In this document: positions 1 to 6,932 of the stretch, in pieces | How positions within the stretch are numbered: position 1 is the stretch's first letter | Layout of the letters: the number at the start of each line of letters is the position of its first letter | Source: Lentisphaerota bacterium | GTDB lineage: Bacteria; Verrucomicrobiota; Kiritimatiellia; UBA8416; JAFGIZ01 | Direction of reading: 5' to 3' | NCBI GenBank assembly: GCA_016929365.1 | Contig: JAFGIZ010000033.1 | Span: 1 to 9,246 of the forward strand | DNA: 9,246 bases | The notes under the pieces: model-generated | Databases searched by the model: none | Told to the model about the DNA's origin: nothing | What the model saw: the letters and a program-made list of their open reading frames with translations, nothing else | Translations under genes and position numbers: made by a program

Positions 1-1
1 C

Positions 2-307
2 CAGGCCAGCGGCACGCTGGGGCGCCTGCTCCTGGAAGGGGCGGCGGAGGTTCGTATTCACGGCAAGGTGCGCACCGTTCGCGCGCGCGTCGAGCGCATC
101 AACGGGTTTTCCGCGCATGCCGGCCGGGACGAGCTGTTTCGCTGGCTGTCCGGGCTGGAAACGGCGCCCCGGCGGCTCTTCGTTACGCACGGCGAGCCGG
201 AGCAGGCCGAGGCGTTTGCCGCCTGGGTGCGCGAGCGTACCGGCTGGTCCGTGTCCGTGCCGGAGTACCGCGAAGCGGCGGTGCTCGACGGTCAATCGCC
301 GCGGTAG
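2..307 (+). CDS. Beta-CASP metallo-beta-lactamase-fold RNase-like protein, C-terminal part (5' truncated by window)
   Basis: Only the last 101 codons are present. The frame is open to the window edge, so the GTG at 68 is not taken as the start. Two signatures of the beta-CASP family (CPSF73, RNase J, YSH1-like exonucleases) are visible: a G-F-S-A-H-A segment with the motif B histidine at 116-118, and V-T-H-G-E with the motif C histidine at 188-190. In characterised relatives these histidines lie at the active site, and a motif C histidine (rather than Val) goes with RNA substrates. The final residues (W-S-V-x-V-P-E-Y) also match the usual end of the family, so the C-terminus looks complete. 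The likely role is a cytoplasmic, zinc-dependent mRNA 3'-end processing or exonuclease-like enzyme. Assignment to the family is firm, but the exact substrate is unknown. The transglutaminase-like gene follows after a short gap on the same strand and may be co-transcribed. Confidence 0.85.
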   Translation, partial: QASGTLGRLLLEGAAEVRIHGKVRTVRARVERINGFSAHAGRDELFRWLSGLETAPRRLFVTHGEPEQAEAFAAWVRERTGWSVSVPEYREAAVLDGQSPR

Positions 308-342
308 CGCGGGAGAGTTCTTGTTTGAGGCCAAGGCGCGCT

Positions 343-1851
343 ATGCAGGCATCTTTGAAACGTTCCGTGTTCGTGGCCGCGGTGATTGCGCTCTGGCTGG
401 CGGCCATGGGCTGGCTGTTGTTCACGGAGGCGTTTCCCGGAACATTCGGCGCGCGCCCGGCCGGGTACGACGCGCTCTTTGCCGACGGCCTGCTGGTGAT
501 GGATGAGTGGATGCGGATCCTTTTCAAGGGCGAACCCATCGGCTTCACCCACACCGGCATCGAGGCCGACGATACCGGGGGCGTGACGGAATACGGCATC
601 CAGAACCAGACCACGCTGTTCCTGAACATCATGGGCCGGGTGCAGCGGGTGCGGGTGCGGTCCCGCGCGCGTCTGGACGCGCTGTACGAGCTGCAGGATT
701 TCTTCTTCGCCATGGCCGCGGACGCGTACGCGCTGTCGGTAAGGGGCAAACGGACGGGCGCGGGCCGGTATGCCGTGACCGTGCGCAGCGGCGGGTACGA
801 AGAGCGTACGGAAATCGATCTGCCGGAGGACGCGGTGCTGTATTCGCCCCTGACGGACCTGGCCCTGCGCGGGCTCAACCCGGGACAGCGCCTGCGCTTG
901 CGCACGTTCAATCCCGTCACGCTGACCGTCGAACCGCTGACGGTGGAGGCACGGCGGCGGGAGACGATCGAGCTGGACGGCAAACCGGTCGAGACGACCG
1001 TCCTGGCGGCGGATTACCAGGGAATGGAGGTGCTGTCATGGCTGGATGCGGAAGGCCGGCTGGTGCGGCAGACCACCCCGCTGGGCTGGACGCTGGAGGC
1101 CTGCGACGCGGACGAGGCGCTGGCCATCCGCCGGGCGCCGCGGGCCGGCGCGGACATGCTGCGCGCCCTGGCCGTACCGGTCATCGGCACGCTGGAGGCG
1201 CCGCGGGAACGGACGCGCCTGCGGCTGAGGCTGCGGGGCGGCGTGCCGGAAACCGCGGTGCTGGGCGGACCGCGGCAGCAGGTGGCGGCCCGCACGGCCG
1301 GCACCGTGACGCTCGATCTGCAGCGGGAGTCCGCGCCGGCGGGCGCCACGGTGCGGGGGCAGGCTCCCGCCGCACTGGCCCCTTACCTGGAGAGCACCGC
1401 CTATGTCCAGGCGGATGCCCCCGAGATCCGCGCGCGCGCGGCGGCGATCACGGCCGGCGAGACGAATGCGTGGCCGGCGGCGCTCGCGATTCATGACTGG
1501 GTCTACCGCAACGTGCGCAAGGAGCCGACCGTCAGCGTGCCGTCGGCGCTGGAAGTGCTGGACGTGATGGAAGGCGACTGTAACGAGCATACCTACCTGT
1601 TTACCGCCCTGGCCCGTGCCGCGGGCCTGCCGGCCAAGATCATGGTCGGCCTGGTTTACAACGAAGGGGCGTTCTATTACCATGCCTGGCCCGCGGTGCA
1701 CGCGGGTCGCTGGGTCGAAATGGACCCGACGCTGGGCCAGCCGCTGGTCGACGCGACGCACCTGCGGCTGTTCGAAGGAGAACTGGCGCAGCAGATGCAG
1801 CTCGTGGCCGTGATGGGCCGCCTGAGCATCGAAATCCTGGAGACGCCGTGA
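343..1851 (+). CDS. Membrane-anchored transglutaminase-like domain protein
   Basis: About 502 residues from ATG 343. One hydrophobic segment (about residues 8-24, after a short Lys/Arg-containing start) is an uncleaved anchor or signal peptide, so most of the chain should lie outside the membrane. The middle (about 45-270) is a beta-rich region with a G-E-P-I-G-F segment near its start, resembling the DUF3108-like extracytoplasmic domains often joined to transglutaminase cores; that resemblance is from memory. The C-terminal transglutaminase-like core (about 380-465) keeps a Cys-His-Asp triad: Cys413 in G-D-C-N-E-H, His447 in Y-Y-H-A-W and Asp461 in E-M-D-P-T. It could therefore be a protease, peptidase or amide-bond-forming enzyme; the substrate is unknown. 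An in-frame TTG at 325 with GGGAGAG upstream is an alternative start that adds six residues. ATG 343 has AAGG six bases upstream and the more usual codon. The stop overlaps the start of the ABC ATPase gene by 4 bp, implying translational coupling and a shared function. Confidence 0.85.
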   Translation: MQASLKRSVFVAAVIALWLAAMGWLLFTEAFPGTFGARPAGYDALFADGLLVMDEWMRILFKGEPIGFTHTGIEADDTGGVTEYGIQNQTTLFLNIMGRVQRVRVRSRARLDALYELQDFFFAMAADAYALSVRGKRTGAGRYAVTVRSGGYEERTEIDLPEDAVLYSPLTDLALRGLNPGQRLRLRTFNPVTLTVEPLTVEARRRETIELDGKPVETTVLAADYQGMEVLSWLDAEGRLVRQTTPLGWTLEACDADEALAIRRAPRAGADMLRALAVPVIGTLEAPRERTRLRLRLRGGVPETAVLGGPRQQVAARTAGTVTLDLQRESAPAGATVRGQAPAALAPYLESTAYVQADAPEIRARAAAITAGETNAWPAALAIHDWVYRNVRKEPTVSVPSALEVLDVMEGDCNEHTYLFTALARAAGLPAKIMVGLVYNEGAFYYHAWPAVHAGRWVEMDPTLGQPLVDATHLRLFEGELAQQMQLVAVMGRLSIEILETP

Positions 1852-2582
1852 TTGATATTCAGGACTTGAGCAAACGGTACGGCACGGTGCAGGCCGTGGA
1901 CGGCCTGACACTGCAGGTGCCGCGCGGGGAGCTCTTCTGCTTCCTCGGGCCGAACGGCGCGGGCAAGACGACCACGATCAAAATGCTGACCGGGCTGGTG
2001 CGGCCCGACAGCGGGCGGATCCGGATCGGCGGCATCGATATTCAGGCCGAGCCGGTCCGGGCGAAGCGGCTGATGGGCTACATCCCCGACATGCCCTACC
2101 TCTACGAGCGCCTGACGCCCGTGGAGTTCATGCATTTCGTGGGGGATCTCTACGACGTGCCGCGGGAGCGGGTGCGCCGGGCAGTGGATACGGAGTTCGT
2201 ACGGTTCGGCCTGGATGTGTACCGGGACGCGCTGATCGGGGACTTGTCACACGGGTTCCGGCAGCGCTTGATTTACGTCGCGACGTTTCTGCACGAACCG
2301 GCGGTCATTTTCATCGACGAACCGCTCGTGGGACTTGATCCGTATACGATCCGGATGATCAAGGACCTGCTGCGGGAACGGGCGAGGCAGGGCATGGCGA
2401 TTTTTCTGACGACGCATATTCTGGCCGTGGCCGAGGAAATTGCGGACCGAATCGGCATCATCGCCGGGGGGCGCCTGGCCGCGCTGGGCACCTTGGACAC
2501 CCTGGTGCGCGGCACGGCGGGGGGCGCCAACCTGGAGGACGTGTTCCTGAAGCTGACGCGGCCCGGCGGCGTTACGCCGTGA
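1848..2582 (+). CDS. ABC transporter ATP-binding protein (ABC-2/CcmA type)
   Basis: 244 residues, the normal length for a single-domain ABC-2 exporter ATPase. All nucleotide-binding motifs are visible: Walker A G-P-N-G-A-G-K-T-T at 34-42, a signature loop read as L-S-H-G-F at 133-137 in place of LSGGQ, Walker B ending I-D-E-P with Asp157 and the catalytic Glu158, a G-L-D-P D-loop just after it, and the switch His190 in T-T-H. The protein should hydrolyse ATP at the inner face of the membrane and drive an unseen permease. The GTG start overlaps the TGA of the transglutaminase gene (GTGA, 4 bp), so translation is probably coupled. No permease lies downstream, because obg arrives convergently and overlaps the 3' end by 11 bp; a partner would have to be upstream of the window or elsewhere. 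His at the second Gly of the signature occurs in some exporter ATPases and does not imply loss of function. The substrate is unknown. Confidence 0.93.
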   Translation: MIDIQDLSKRYGTVQAVDGLTLQVPRGELFCFLGPNGAGKTTTIKMLTGLVRPDSGRIRIGGIDIQAEPVRAKRLMGYIPDMPYLYERLTPVEFMHFVGDLYDVPRERVRRAVDTEFVRFGLDVYRDALIGDLSHGFRQRLIYVATFLHEPAVIFIDEPLVGLDPYTIRMIKDLLRERARQGMAIFLTTHILAVAEEIADRIGIIAGGRLAALGTLDTLVRGTAGGANLEDVFLKLTRPGGVTP

Positions 2583-3570
2583 AGCGCGTGCGGAGGGCGG
2601 CACGCAGCGCGTCCAGCCCCGTTCGCTGCAGGGCGGAGACCGGGATGGGCCGGGTTCCCGTCCGCGCGGCGAAACGCTCGAGGTTGTCGGCGGCGGGCGG
2701 GCAGTCCATCTTGTTCGCCGCCACGAGGGCGGTGCGTTCGGCCAGGTCCGGCCGGTACAGCTCCAGTTCGCGGCGCAGGGTGCGGTAGTCGTCTTCCGGC
2801 TTGCGCCCGTCCAGCCCGGCCATATCGATGACGAAGATCTGGACGCGCGCGCGTTCGACGTGCCGCAGAAAGGTGTCGCCGAGCCCGACGCCCCGGTGCG
2901 CGTTCTCGATCAGGCCCGGAACGTCGGCCACGGTCACGCGGGAGTAGTCTTCGAAGATCACGGTGCCCACGACGGGGTTGAGAGTGGTAAAGGGGTAGGC
3001 GGCCACTTTCGGATGGGCGTCGCTGATACCCGCGAGGAGGGAGGACTTGCCCGCGTTGGGAAATCCGATCAGGCCGGCGTCGGCCACGAGCTTGAACTCC
3101 AGCCGCAACGTGCGGCTTTCGCCCGGTTCCCCGTCGGTGTGCTCGCGGGGGGCGCGGTGGACAGCGCTTTTCCAGTGCACGTTGCCGAGCCCGCCCGCGC
3201 CGCCGCGGGCGGCGAGCCAGCGGCGGTCTTCGGCCACGAGATCGTCGAGCTGTTCGCCGGTCTCGGAGTCCCAGACCTCGGTCCCGCACGGCACGCGCAC
3301 CACGCGGTCGGCTCCGTCGCCGCCGCGCTGCTGCTTGCCCCGGCCGTGGCCGCCGTGGCCGGCGCGCTGATGCGGCGCGTAGAAGAGGGGGAGCAGCGAG
3401 TCCGTATCCCGGTCGCTCTGCAGCACCACGCTGCCGCCGTGCCCGCCGTCGCCGCCGTCAGGCCCGCCACGCGGTTCGAATTTCTCGCGCCGGAAGCTGA
3501 CGCAGCCGTTGCCCCCGTTGCCGCCTTGCGCGTAGAGCGTCACGCGATCGACAAAAGTCGGGGATTTCAT
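2572..3570 (-). CDS. obg: GTPase Obg/CgtA, ribosome assembly
   Basis: 332 residues. The N-terminal Obg fold (about 1-158) has the characteristic glycine-rich stretches (G-G-N-G-G-N-G near 17-22, G-G-P-D-G-G-D-G-G-H-G-G at 35-46, and G-H-G-G-H-G-R-G at 71-78). It is followed by a G domain with G1 G-F-P-N-A-G-K-S at 169-176, the switch I threonines in Y-P-F-T-T-L at 192-197, G3 D-V-P-G-L-I-E at 216-222, G4 N-K-M-D at 286-289 and G5 S-A-L at 312-314. The chain ends soon after G5, so the C-terminal OCT domain or acidic tail of some Obg proteins is missing; this short form is known in other bacteria. Obg is an essential GTPase of late 50S subunit assembly and the stress response. It is the third gene of the rplU-rpmA-obg operon, 71 bp after rpmA. 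AGGA lies three bases before the ATG, a rather tight spacing. Its TAA lies inside the convergent ABC ATPase gene. Confidence 0.97.
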   Translation of the reverse strand: MKSPTFVDRVTLYAQGGNGGNGCVSFRREKFEPRGGPDGGDGGHGGSVVLQSDRDTDSLLPLFYAPHQRAGHGGHGRGKQQRGGDGADRVVRVPCGTEVWDSETGEQLDDLVAEDRRWLAARGGAGGLGNVHWKSAVHRAPREHTDGEPGESRTLRLEFKLVADAGLIGFPNAGKSSLLAGISDAHPKVAAYPFTTLNPVVGTVIFEDYSRVTVADVPGLIENAHRGVGLGDTFLRHVERARVQIFVIDMAGLDGRKPEDDYRTLRRELELYRPDLAERTALVAANKMDCPPAADNLERFAARTGTRPIPVSALQRTGLDALRAALRTRFTA

Positions 3571-3641
3571 GGGTCCTGCATGACTGTGCCGCGCCGGCCG
3601 GATGTTGCCGGGCCCGAAACGAACGCGCGAAGCACCGTGAT

Positions 3642-3896
3642 CTACGCGGTTGCGGGCGCCTGGATGCTCACGCGCCGGCCGCCCTTGTCGAACTGGACAA
3701 CGCCCGCCTTGAGCGCGAAGAGCGTATCGTCCTTGCCCCGCTTGACGTTCCGGCCGGGGAAAACCCGGGTGCCGCGCTGGCGTACGAGAATCGAGCCGGC
3801 GGTCACCTGCTGGCCTTCCATCCGCTTCACGCCAAGCCGCTTGGATTGGCTGTCCCGCCCGTTCTTGGCGGCTCCGCCGCTTTTCTTATGTGCCAT
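3642..3896 (-). CDS. rpmA: 50S ribosomal protein bL27
   Basis: 84 residues, the typical bL27 length. The start M-A-H-K-K-S-G-G and the internal S-Q-S-K-R-L-G-V-K, G-S-I-L-V-R-Q-R-G-T and G-R-N-V-K-R-G-K-D-D-T-L-F segments are diagnostic. bL27 sits near the peptidyl-transferase centre of the large subunit, and its flexible basic N-terminus reaches toward the tRNA acceptor ends. There is no Firmicutes-type N-terminal extension that would need proteolytic removal. GGGAG lies nine to ten bases before the ATG. The gene is 24 bp after rplU and is surely co-transcribed with it. Confidence 0.98.
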   Translation of the reverse strand: MAHKKSGGAAKNGRDSQSKRLGVKRMEGQQVTAGSILVRQRGTRVFPGRNVKRGKDDTLFALKAGVVQFDKGGRRVSIQAPATA

Positions 3897-3920
3897 GGTC
3901 GCGTCTCCCGGTTCGGGGGG

Positions 3921-4235
3921 TTACCCGATGCTTTCGACCTTGAGGACGGTTTGCGCCTGGCGGTGCCCCTGTTTGCGGGTATAGCCCTTGCGGCGTTTCT
4001 TCTTGAAGACGGTGACCTTGGGCGCGCGCCGGTGCTCGACAACCGAGAACAGGACCTTGGCGTTCTCGACATTCGGCGTGCCGACGGTCAGTGTCTGGCC
4101 GTCGGAAACGGCCAGAACGGGCTCGAGGGCGATCTGCTCGCCCGCCTTGGCGTCCAGCTTTTCCACGCGCAGTACGTCGTTGGGCTGCACGCGGTACTGT
4201 TTGCCGCCGGTTTGCACTACCGCATAAGGTTGCAT
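3921..4235 (-). CDS. rplU: 50S ribosomal protein bL21
   Basis: 104 residues from ATG 4235, matching the family length. The start M-Q-P-Y-A-V-V-Q-T-G-G-K-Q-Y-R-V and the C-terminal K-K-K-R-R-K-G-Y-T-R-K-Q-G-H-R region are classic bL21. Two in-frame ATGs lie upstream, at 4244 and 4274. The first is rejected because GGAAGG touches it with no spacing, whereas the same GGAAGG is nine bases before ATG 4235. The second is rejected because it lies inside the putative -10 box of the promoter. bL21 binds 23S rRNA in the large subunit. This is the first gene of the conserved rplU-rpmA-obg operon. Confidence 0.96.
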   Translation of the reverse strand: MQPYAVVQTGGKQYRVQPNDVLRVEKLDAKAGEQIALEPVLAVSDGQTLTVGTPNVENAKVLFSVVEHRRAPKVTVFKKKRRKGYTRKQGHRQAQTVLKVESIG

Positions 4236-4244
4236 CGCCTTCAT

Positions 4245-4250
4245 CCTTCC
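4245..4250 (-). promoter_or_regulatory. Ribosome binding site of rplU
   Basis: GGAAGG on the minus strand, nine bases before ATG 4235. It decides the start: the same site abuts the upstream ATG at 4244 with zero spacing, which would not work. Confidence 0.7.
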
Positions 4251-4269
4251 AGACTCTTCAAAGCGGCGT

Positions 4270-4298
4270 ACCATAGACTCCCGATCGGTCGCTGTCCA
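4270..4298 (-). promoter_or_regulatory. Candidate sigma70-type promoter for rplU-rpmA-obg
   Basis: On the minus strand a -35 box TGGACA (4293-4298, five of six consensus bases) and a -10 box TATGGT (4270-4275, four of six) are separated by exactly 17 bases. An AT-rich stretch (AAATTTTC), unusual in this GC-rich DNA, lies just before the -35 and could act as an UP element. Predicted transcription would start near 4263, giving a leader of roughly 27 bases that contains the GGAAGG site. It lies in the only sizeable gap (4236-4335) between the SDR gene and rplU, which is where a promoter for the ribosomal operon is expected. Activity is inferred, not shown. Confidence 0.6.
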
Positions 4299-4335
4299 GA
4301 GAAAATTTCAGGCCGGATTCCCGCCGGATCGGGGA

Positions 4336-5106
4336 TTATGAGCGCCGCCGTCCGGCGCGGAACGGGGACAGGATCACGTTATTGAGCACGGCATCCATGG
4401 GCAGCCGGAGCATGAATTCCACGAGGGCGGCGATACGTTCGGGCGGCAGCGGCGCAGGGCGGGCTCGCCGGGGCCCCGTGCAGTCCCAGAGCGGGGTGCG
4501 AACGGCATCGGGCTGGAGGGCGACGACGCGGACGCCGGAGGCCCGGACTTCCTGCGCCAACGCCTCGGTCAGGCCGATGACGCCGAAACCGGAGGCGGCC
4601 CGGACGGGGTCGAAGCCGGGGCCCGGCAGCGTCAGGGCCGCGGACAGGTTGACGATCTGGCCGTATCTGGCGGCCGTCATCGTTTTCAGAACCGCCCGGT
4701 TGCAGAGAAAAGCGCTCTTCAGAGTGGCGTCTACGGCCCGGCTGAATTCGCCGGGACCGAGCCGGTGGAGCGGCCGCGGTTCGGCGTCCGCCGGAGACGG
4801 GGCGCCGGCGGCGTGTACGAGGATATCGATTCGGCCGAAGTGCCGTTCCACGCGTTCGGCCATGGCCTGCACTTCGGCCGCGACGCTCGCCTGCACGGGC
4901 GCCGCGAACACTTCGCCGGCGCCCGCCGCGATCAGGTGACGCACGGTTGTGTCGAGATCCGGGCCGGGGCGGTCCGCGGCGGCGAGGCGTACGCCGGCAT
5001 CCAGCAGACGGCGGGCGACGGCCGCGCCGACGTCGCCGGCGGCGCCGGTGACGACAGCCACGCGGCCGGCGAGTTCGGAACGGGCGGGGGTATCGGGCGC
5101 GGGCAT
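4336..5106 (-). CDS. SDR-fold protein with degenerate active site
   Basis: 256 residues with the whole short-chain dehydrogenase/reductase fold. The NAD(P)-binding T-G-A-A-G-D-V-G is at 20-27, H-A-A-G (the NNAG position) at 98-101, and N-L-S-A-A holds Ser155. The rest of the catalytic tetrad is gone. The helix that should read Y-x-x-x-K-F-G-V-I-G-L-T-E-A-L reads R-A-A-S-G-F-G-V-I-G-L-T-E-A-L, so Tyr becomes Arg169 and Lys becomes Gly173, and the Asn of D-x-N-L-K becomes Thr128. The Ser-to-Arg169 spacing (14) equals the Ser-to-Tyr spacing in the neighbouring intact SDR, so the alignment is secure. The reading frame is unbroken and codon use is like that of its neighbours, so it is not an obvious pseudogene. 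It probably binds a dinucleotide or a partner without normal SDR catalysis. It begins four bases after the stop of the intact SDR, with AAGGA eight bases before its ATG. Biological role unknown. Confidence 0.85.
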   Translation of the reverse strand: MPAPDTPARSELAGRVAVVTGAAGDVGAAVARRLLDAGVRLAAADRPGPDLDTTVRHLIAAGAGEVFAAPVQASVAAEVQAMAERVERHFGRIDILVHAAGAPSPADAEPRPLHRLGPGEFSRAVDATLKSAFLCNRAVLKTMTAARYGQIVNLSAALTLPGPGFDPVRAASGFGVIGLTEALAQEVRASGVRVVALQPDAVRTPLWDCTGPRRARPAPLPPERIAALVEFMLRLPMDAVLNNVILSPFRAGRRRS

Positions 5107-5110
5107 GCGG

Positions 5111-5935
5111 TCAGTCCTTCTCCTGCGGTGTTTTGAACCCGGGGAAGGGGAGCAGGGTCGGCCGCCAGGCCACGGCGTCGCCGGGCATGCGGATCAGGGT
5201 GACGATCCAGGCGCCGACGCTCGAGGGCGCCATGACCCCGCGCGCGGTCATCCAGCCTCCGCCCGCCCCGTAGAGCAGGGGGGTATCCGTAGCCCCGGGC
5301 AGCAGCGTCTGGACGCGTACGCCGTGCGGGCGCATCTCGGCGGCGAGGCATTCGCCGTACAGCATGACCGCATGCTTGGCGGCGCAATAGGCGGCCCCCC
5401 CGGCGGAGCCGCGCAGCGAGCCGGGATAGGAGGCGATGTTTACGATATCTCCCTTGCCCTGCGGGATCATCACGTCCAGCGCCGCGCGGTTGCAGTAGAA
5501 CACGCCCTTGAAGTTCGTATCGACGACTTCGTCCCATTCCTCGTCCGGCATGCGGGCGACGGTAAAAGGCAGACGCCGCTTCCGGGACAGCGTACCCGGC
5601 GTGCCGGCCGCGGCGACCAGGATGTCGAGCCGGCCGAACCGGGCGCGGACGCGCTCCACGGCTTCGGCGGCGGCGGCGGGATCGCGGACGTCGAGCGGCA
5701 GGGCCAGGCATGCCCCGTCGGCACGGCCCGCGGCGCGCGCGGCGGCGCCTATCGCCACTTGCGCGGCCTCCAGCCGTTTACGGGACCGCCCGGCCACGGC
5801 GACGGCAGCGCCTGCGCGGGCCAGGGCCTCGGCCGCGGCGCGCCCGATCCCGCTGCCGCCGCCCGTGACCAGGGCCGCTTCGCCGGCGAGGCAGCGGCCG
5901 GTAGCCAGACCGGAAGGCGCCGGCTTATTGGACAT
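5111..5935 (-). CDS. SDR family NAD(P)-dependent oxidoreductase (active site intact)
   Basis: 274 residues, a classical-type SDR. The cofactor motif T-G-G-G-S-G-I-G is at 24-31, A-A-A-G at 108-111, and the complete tetrad is present: Asn141 in D-T-N-F-K, Ser169 in N-I-A-S, and Tyr183 and Lys187 in Y-C-A-A-K. A basic residue pair after beta-2 (G-R-S-R, 49-52) would favour NADP(H), which is an inference. It should oxidise or reduce a hydroxyl or keto group on an unidentified small molecule in the cytoplasm. The gene overlaps the end of the TPR gene by 11 bp, with GAGG about six bases before the ATG, and is followed within four bases by the degenerate SDR. The two SDRs may be paralogues acting as a pair. 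An insertion around 112-132 (T-P-G-T-L-S-R-K-R-R) is the main length difference between them. Confidence 0.92.
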   Translation of the reverse strand: MSNKPAPSGLATGRCLAGEAALVTGGGSGIGRAAAEALARAGAAVAVAGRSRKRLEAAQVAIGAAARAAGRADGACLALPLDVRDPAAAAEAVERVRARFGRLDILVAAAGTPGTLSRKRRLPFTVARMPDEEWDEVVDTNFKGVFYCNRAALDVMIPQGKGDIVNIASYPGSLRGSAGGAAYCAAKHAVMLYGECLAAEMRPHGVRVQTLLPGATDTPLLYGAGGGWMTARGVMAPSSVGAWIVTLIRMPGDAVAWRPTLLPFPGFKTPQEKD

Positions 5936-6878
5936 CGCGCGCCTCGCTTCCGGGATGCGCCGCCTCGGCGCGGGCCAGGCCGTCCTGCGCTTCCTGCATG
6001 AACGGATCGATTGCCAGGGCCGCGCGAAAGGCTTCCGCGGCCCGGACGACGTCGCCGGCCTCGAGATGGACGAAGCCGATGCCGGCGTGGGCGTACTCGT
6101 TGCGGTCGCGCACGCCGAGGGCCTGCCGGTAGCGCGCCATGGCCTCCTCGGGCCGCCCCAGGCGGCGGCACATGTCGCCGGCCTTAACGCGGGACACGTC
6201 GTAGTCCGGGTTCAGCCCGACGGCCGCTTCGTAGGCGGCCAACGCCTCCTCGGGCCGGTCCAGCGAGCCGTACAGGTCGCCGAGGCGCATACGTGCATTG
6301 GCGTCGGTCGGGTCCAGGCGCAGGACGGTTTCGGCCCGGCGGACCGCCGCCTCGTAGTCGCCGCGGCGCCCCAGGATACCGCACAGCAGGCGGTGCGCGC
6401 GAAGGGTCTGGTCGTTGGCCTCGACGGCGCGGCTGAAGGCCGCGGCGGCCGCGTCCGGGTCGGCTTCCGGACCGGCCAGCTCGCCGAGCAGCAGCGCGGG
6501 CGCGGGGTGGGCGGGGTCCGCTTCCATGGCGCGCCGGCAGGCGCCGAGCGCGCCGTCCCGGTCGCCCCGTTCGTAGCGCAGCGTCGCTTGCAGCAGGAGC
6601 GCGTTCTGGAGCGCGGGATCGCTTTCCAGTGCGGCCCCGACCTCCTGCTCGGCCTGTTCGAGGGCGCCCTGGTCGTAGTACATCCAGGCCAGGTAAAGAC
6701 GGGCCTGCGCATGGCGGGGGTCCATCTGCAGAACGGTCTGCAGTTCCCGGGCGGCCTCCTCGTAGCGGCGCTCCTGCAGGAGGCCCCGGGCATGGCCCAG
6801 CCGCGCCTCGACGGCGCTTCCGTAGAGGCCGTGTACGATGCGCCATTCCGGCAGGGGCGCTGATTCGGCGGCATTCAT
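5925..6878 (-). CDS. Tetratricopeptide repeat (TPR) protein
   Basis: 317 residues made almost wholly of TPR units. The end-of-repeat Asp/Asn-Pro-like position recurs at 53, 87, 121, 155, 189, 223, 257 and 291, exactly 34 residues apart, giving eight tandem repeats between about 22 and 300. Typical A-x-L-x-L-A-x-x-Y and E-E-A-x-x-x-Y patterns are visible, for example Y-E-E-A-A-R-E-L at 39-46 and P-E-E-A-L-A-A-Y at 209-216. There is no signal peptide or membrane segment, so it is probably a cytoplasmic scaffold that binds a partner protein. The ATG at 6876-6878 has no good Shine-Dalgarno sequence in front of it. The stop overlaps the start of the intact SDR gene by 11 bp, which suggests co-expression and perhaps a shared complex. 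The family gives no specific function. Confidence 0.88.
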   Translation of the reverse strand: MNAAESAPLPEWRIVHGLYGSAVEARLGHARGLLQERRYEEAARELQTVLQMDPRHAQARLYLAWMYYDQGALEQAEQEVGAALESDPALQNALLLQATLRYERGDRDGALGACRRAMEADPAHPAPALLLGELAGPEADPDAAAAAFSRAVEANDQTLRAHRLLCGILGRRGDYEAAVRRAETVLRLDPTDANARMRLGDLYGSLDRPEEALAAYEAAVGLNPDYDVSRVKAGDMCRRLGRPEEAMARYRQALGVRDRNEYAHAGIGFVHLEAGDVVRAAEAFRAALAIDPFMQEAQDGLARAEAAHPGSEARDVQ

Positions 6879-6932
6879 GGCAGAGGATCAATGCTGTCCG
6901 GGGAAAGCAGGGACCGAACATGACGGGGACGC

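Noticed and set aside
325..345. TTG at 325 as start of the transglutaminase gene
   Set aside because: It is possible (GGGAGAG upstream), but ATG 343 has an acceptable site and puts the hydrophobic anchor at a normal distance from the N-terminus.
2860..3984. A 374-codon open frame on the plus strand across obg and rpmA
   Set aside because: It lies opposite the unmistakable Obg GTPase and bL27 genes and shows only Ala/Val-rich shadow composition.
4299..4335. Terminator between the degenerate SDR gene and rplU
   Set aside because: Only a 4-bp CCGG pairing followed by AAATTTT is present, too weak to call.
4336..5106. Degenerate SDR as a pseudogene
   Set aside because: The frame is intact, length is normal, the cofactor motif is kept and the start has a good ribosome site; loss of activity does not make it a broken gene.
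5508..6863. A 451-codon open frame on the plus strand across the TPR and SDR genes
   Set aside because: It is antisense to genes with clear TPR periodicity and SDR motifs, and its composition is that of a GC-rich shadow frame with no recognisable domain.
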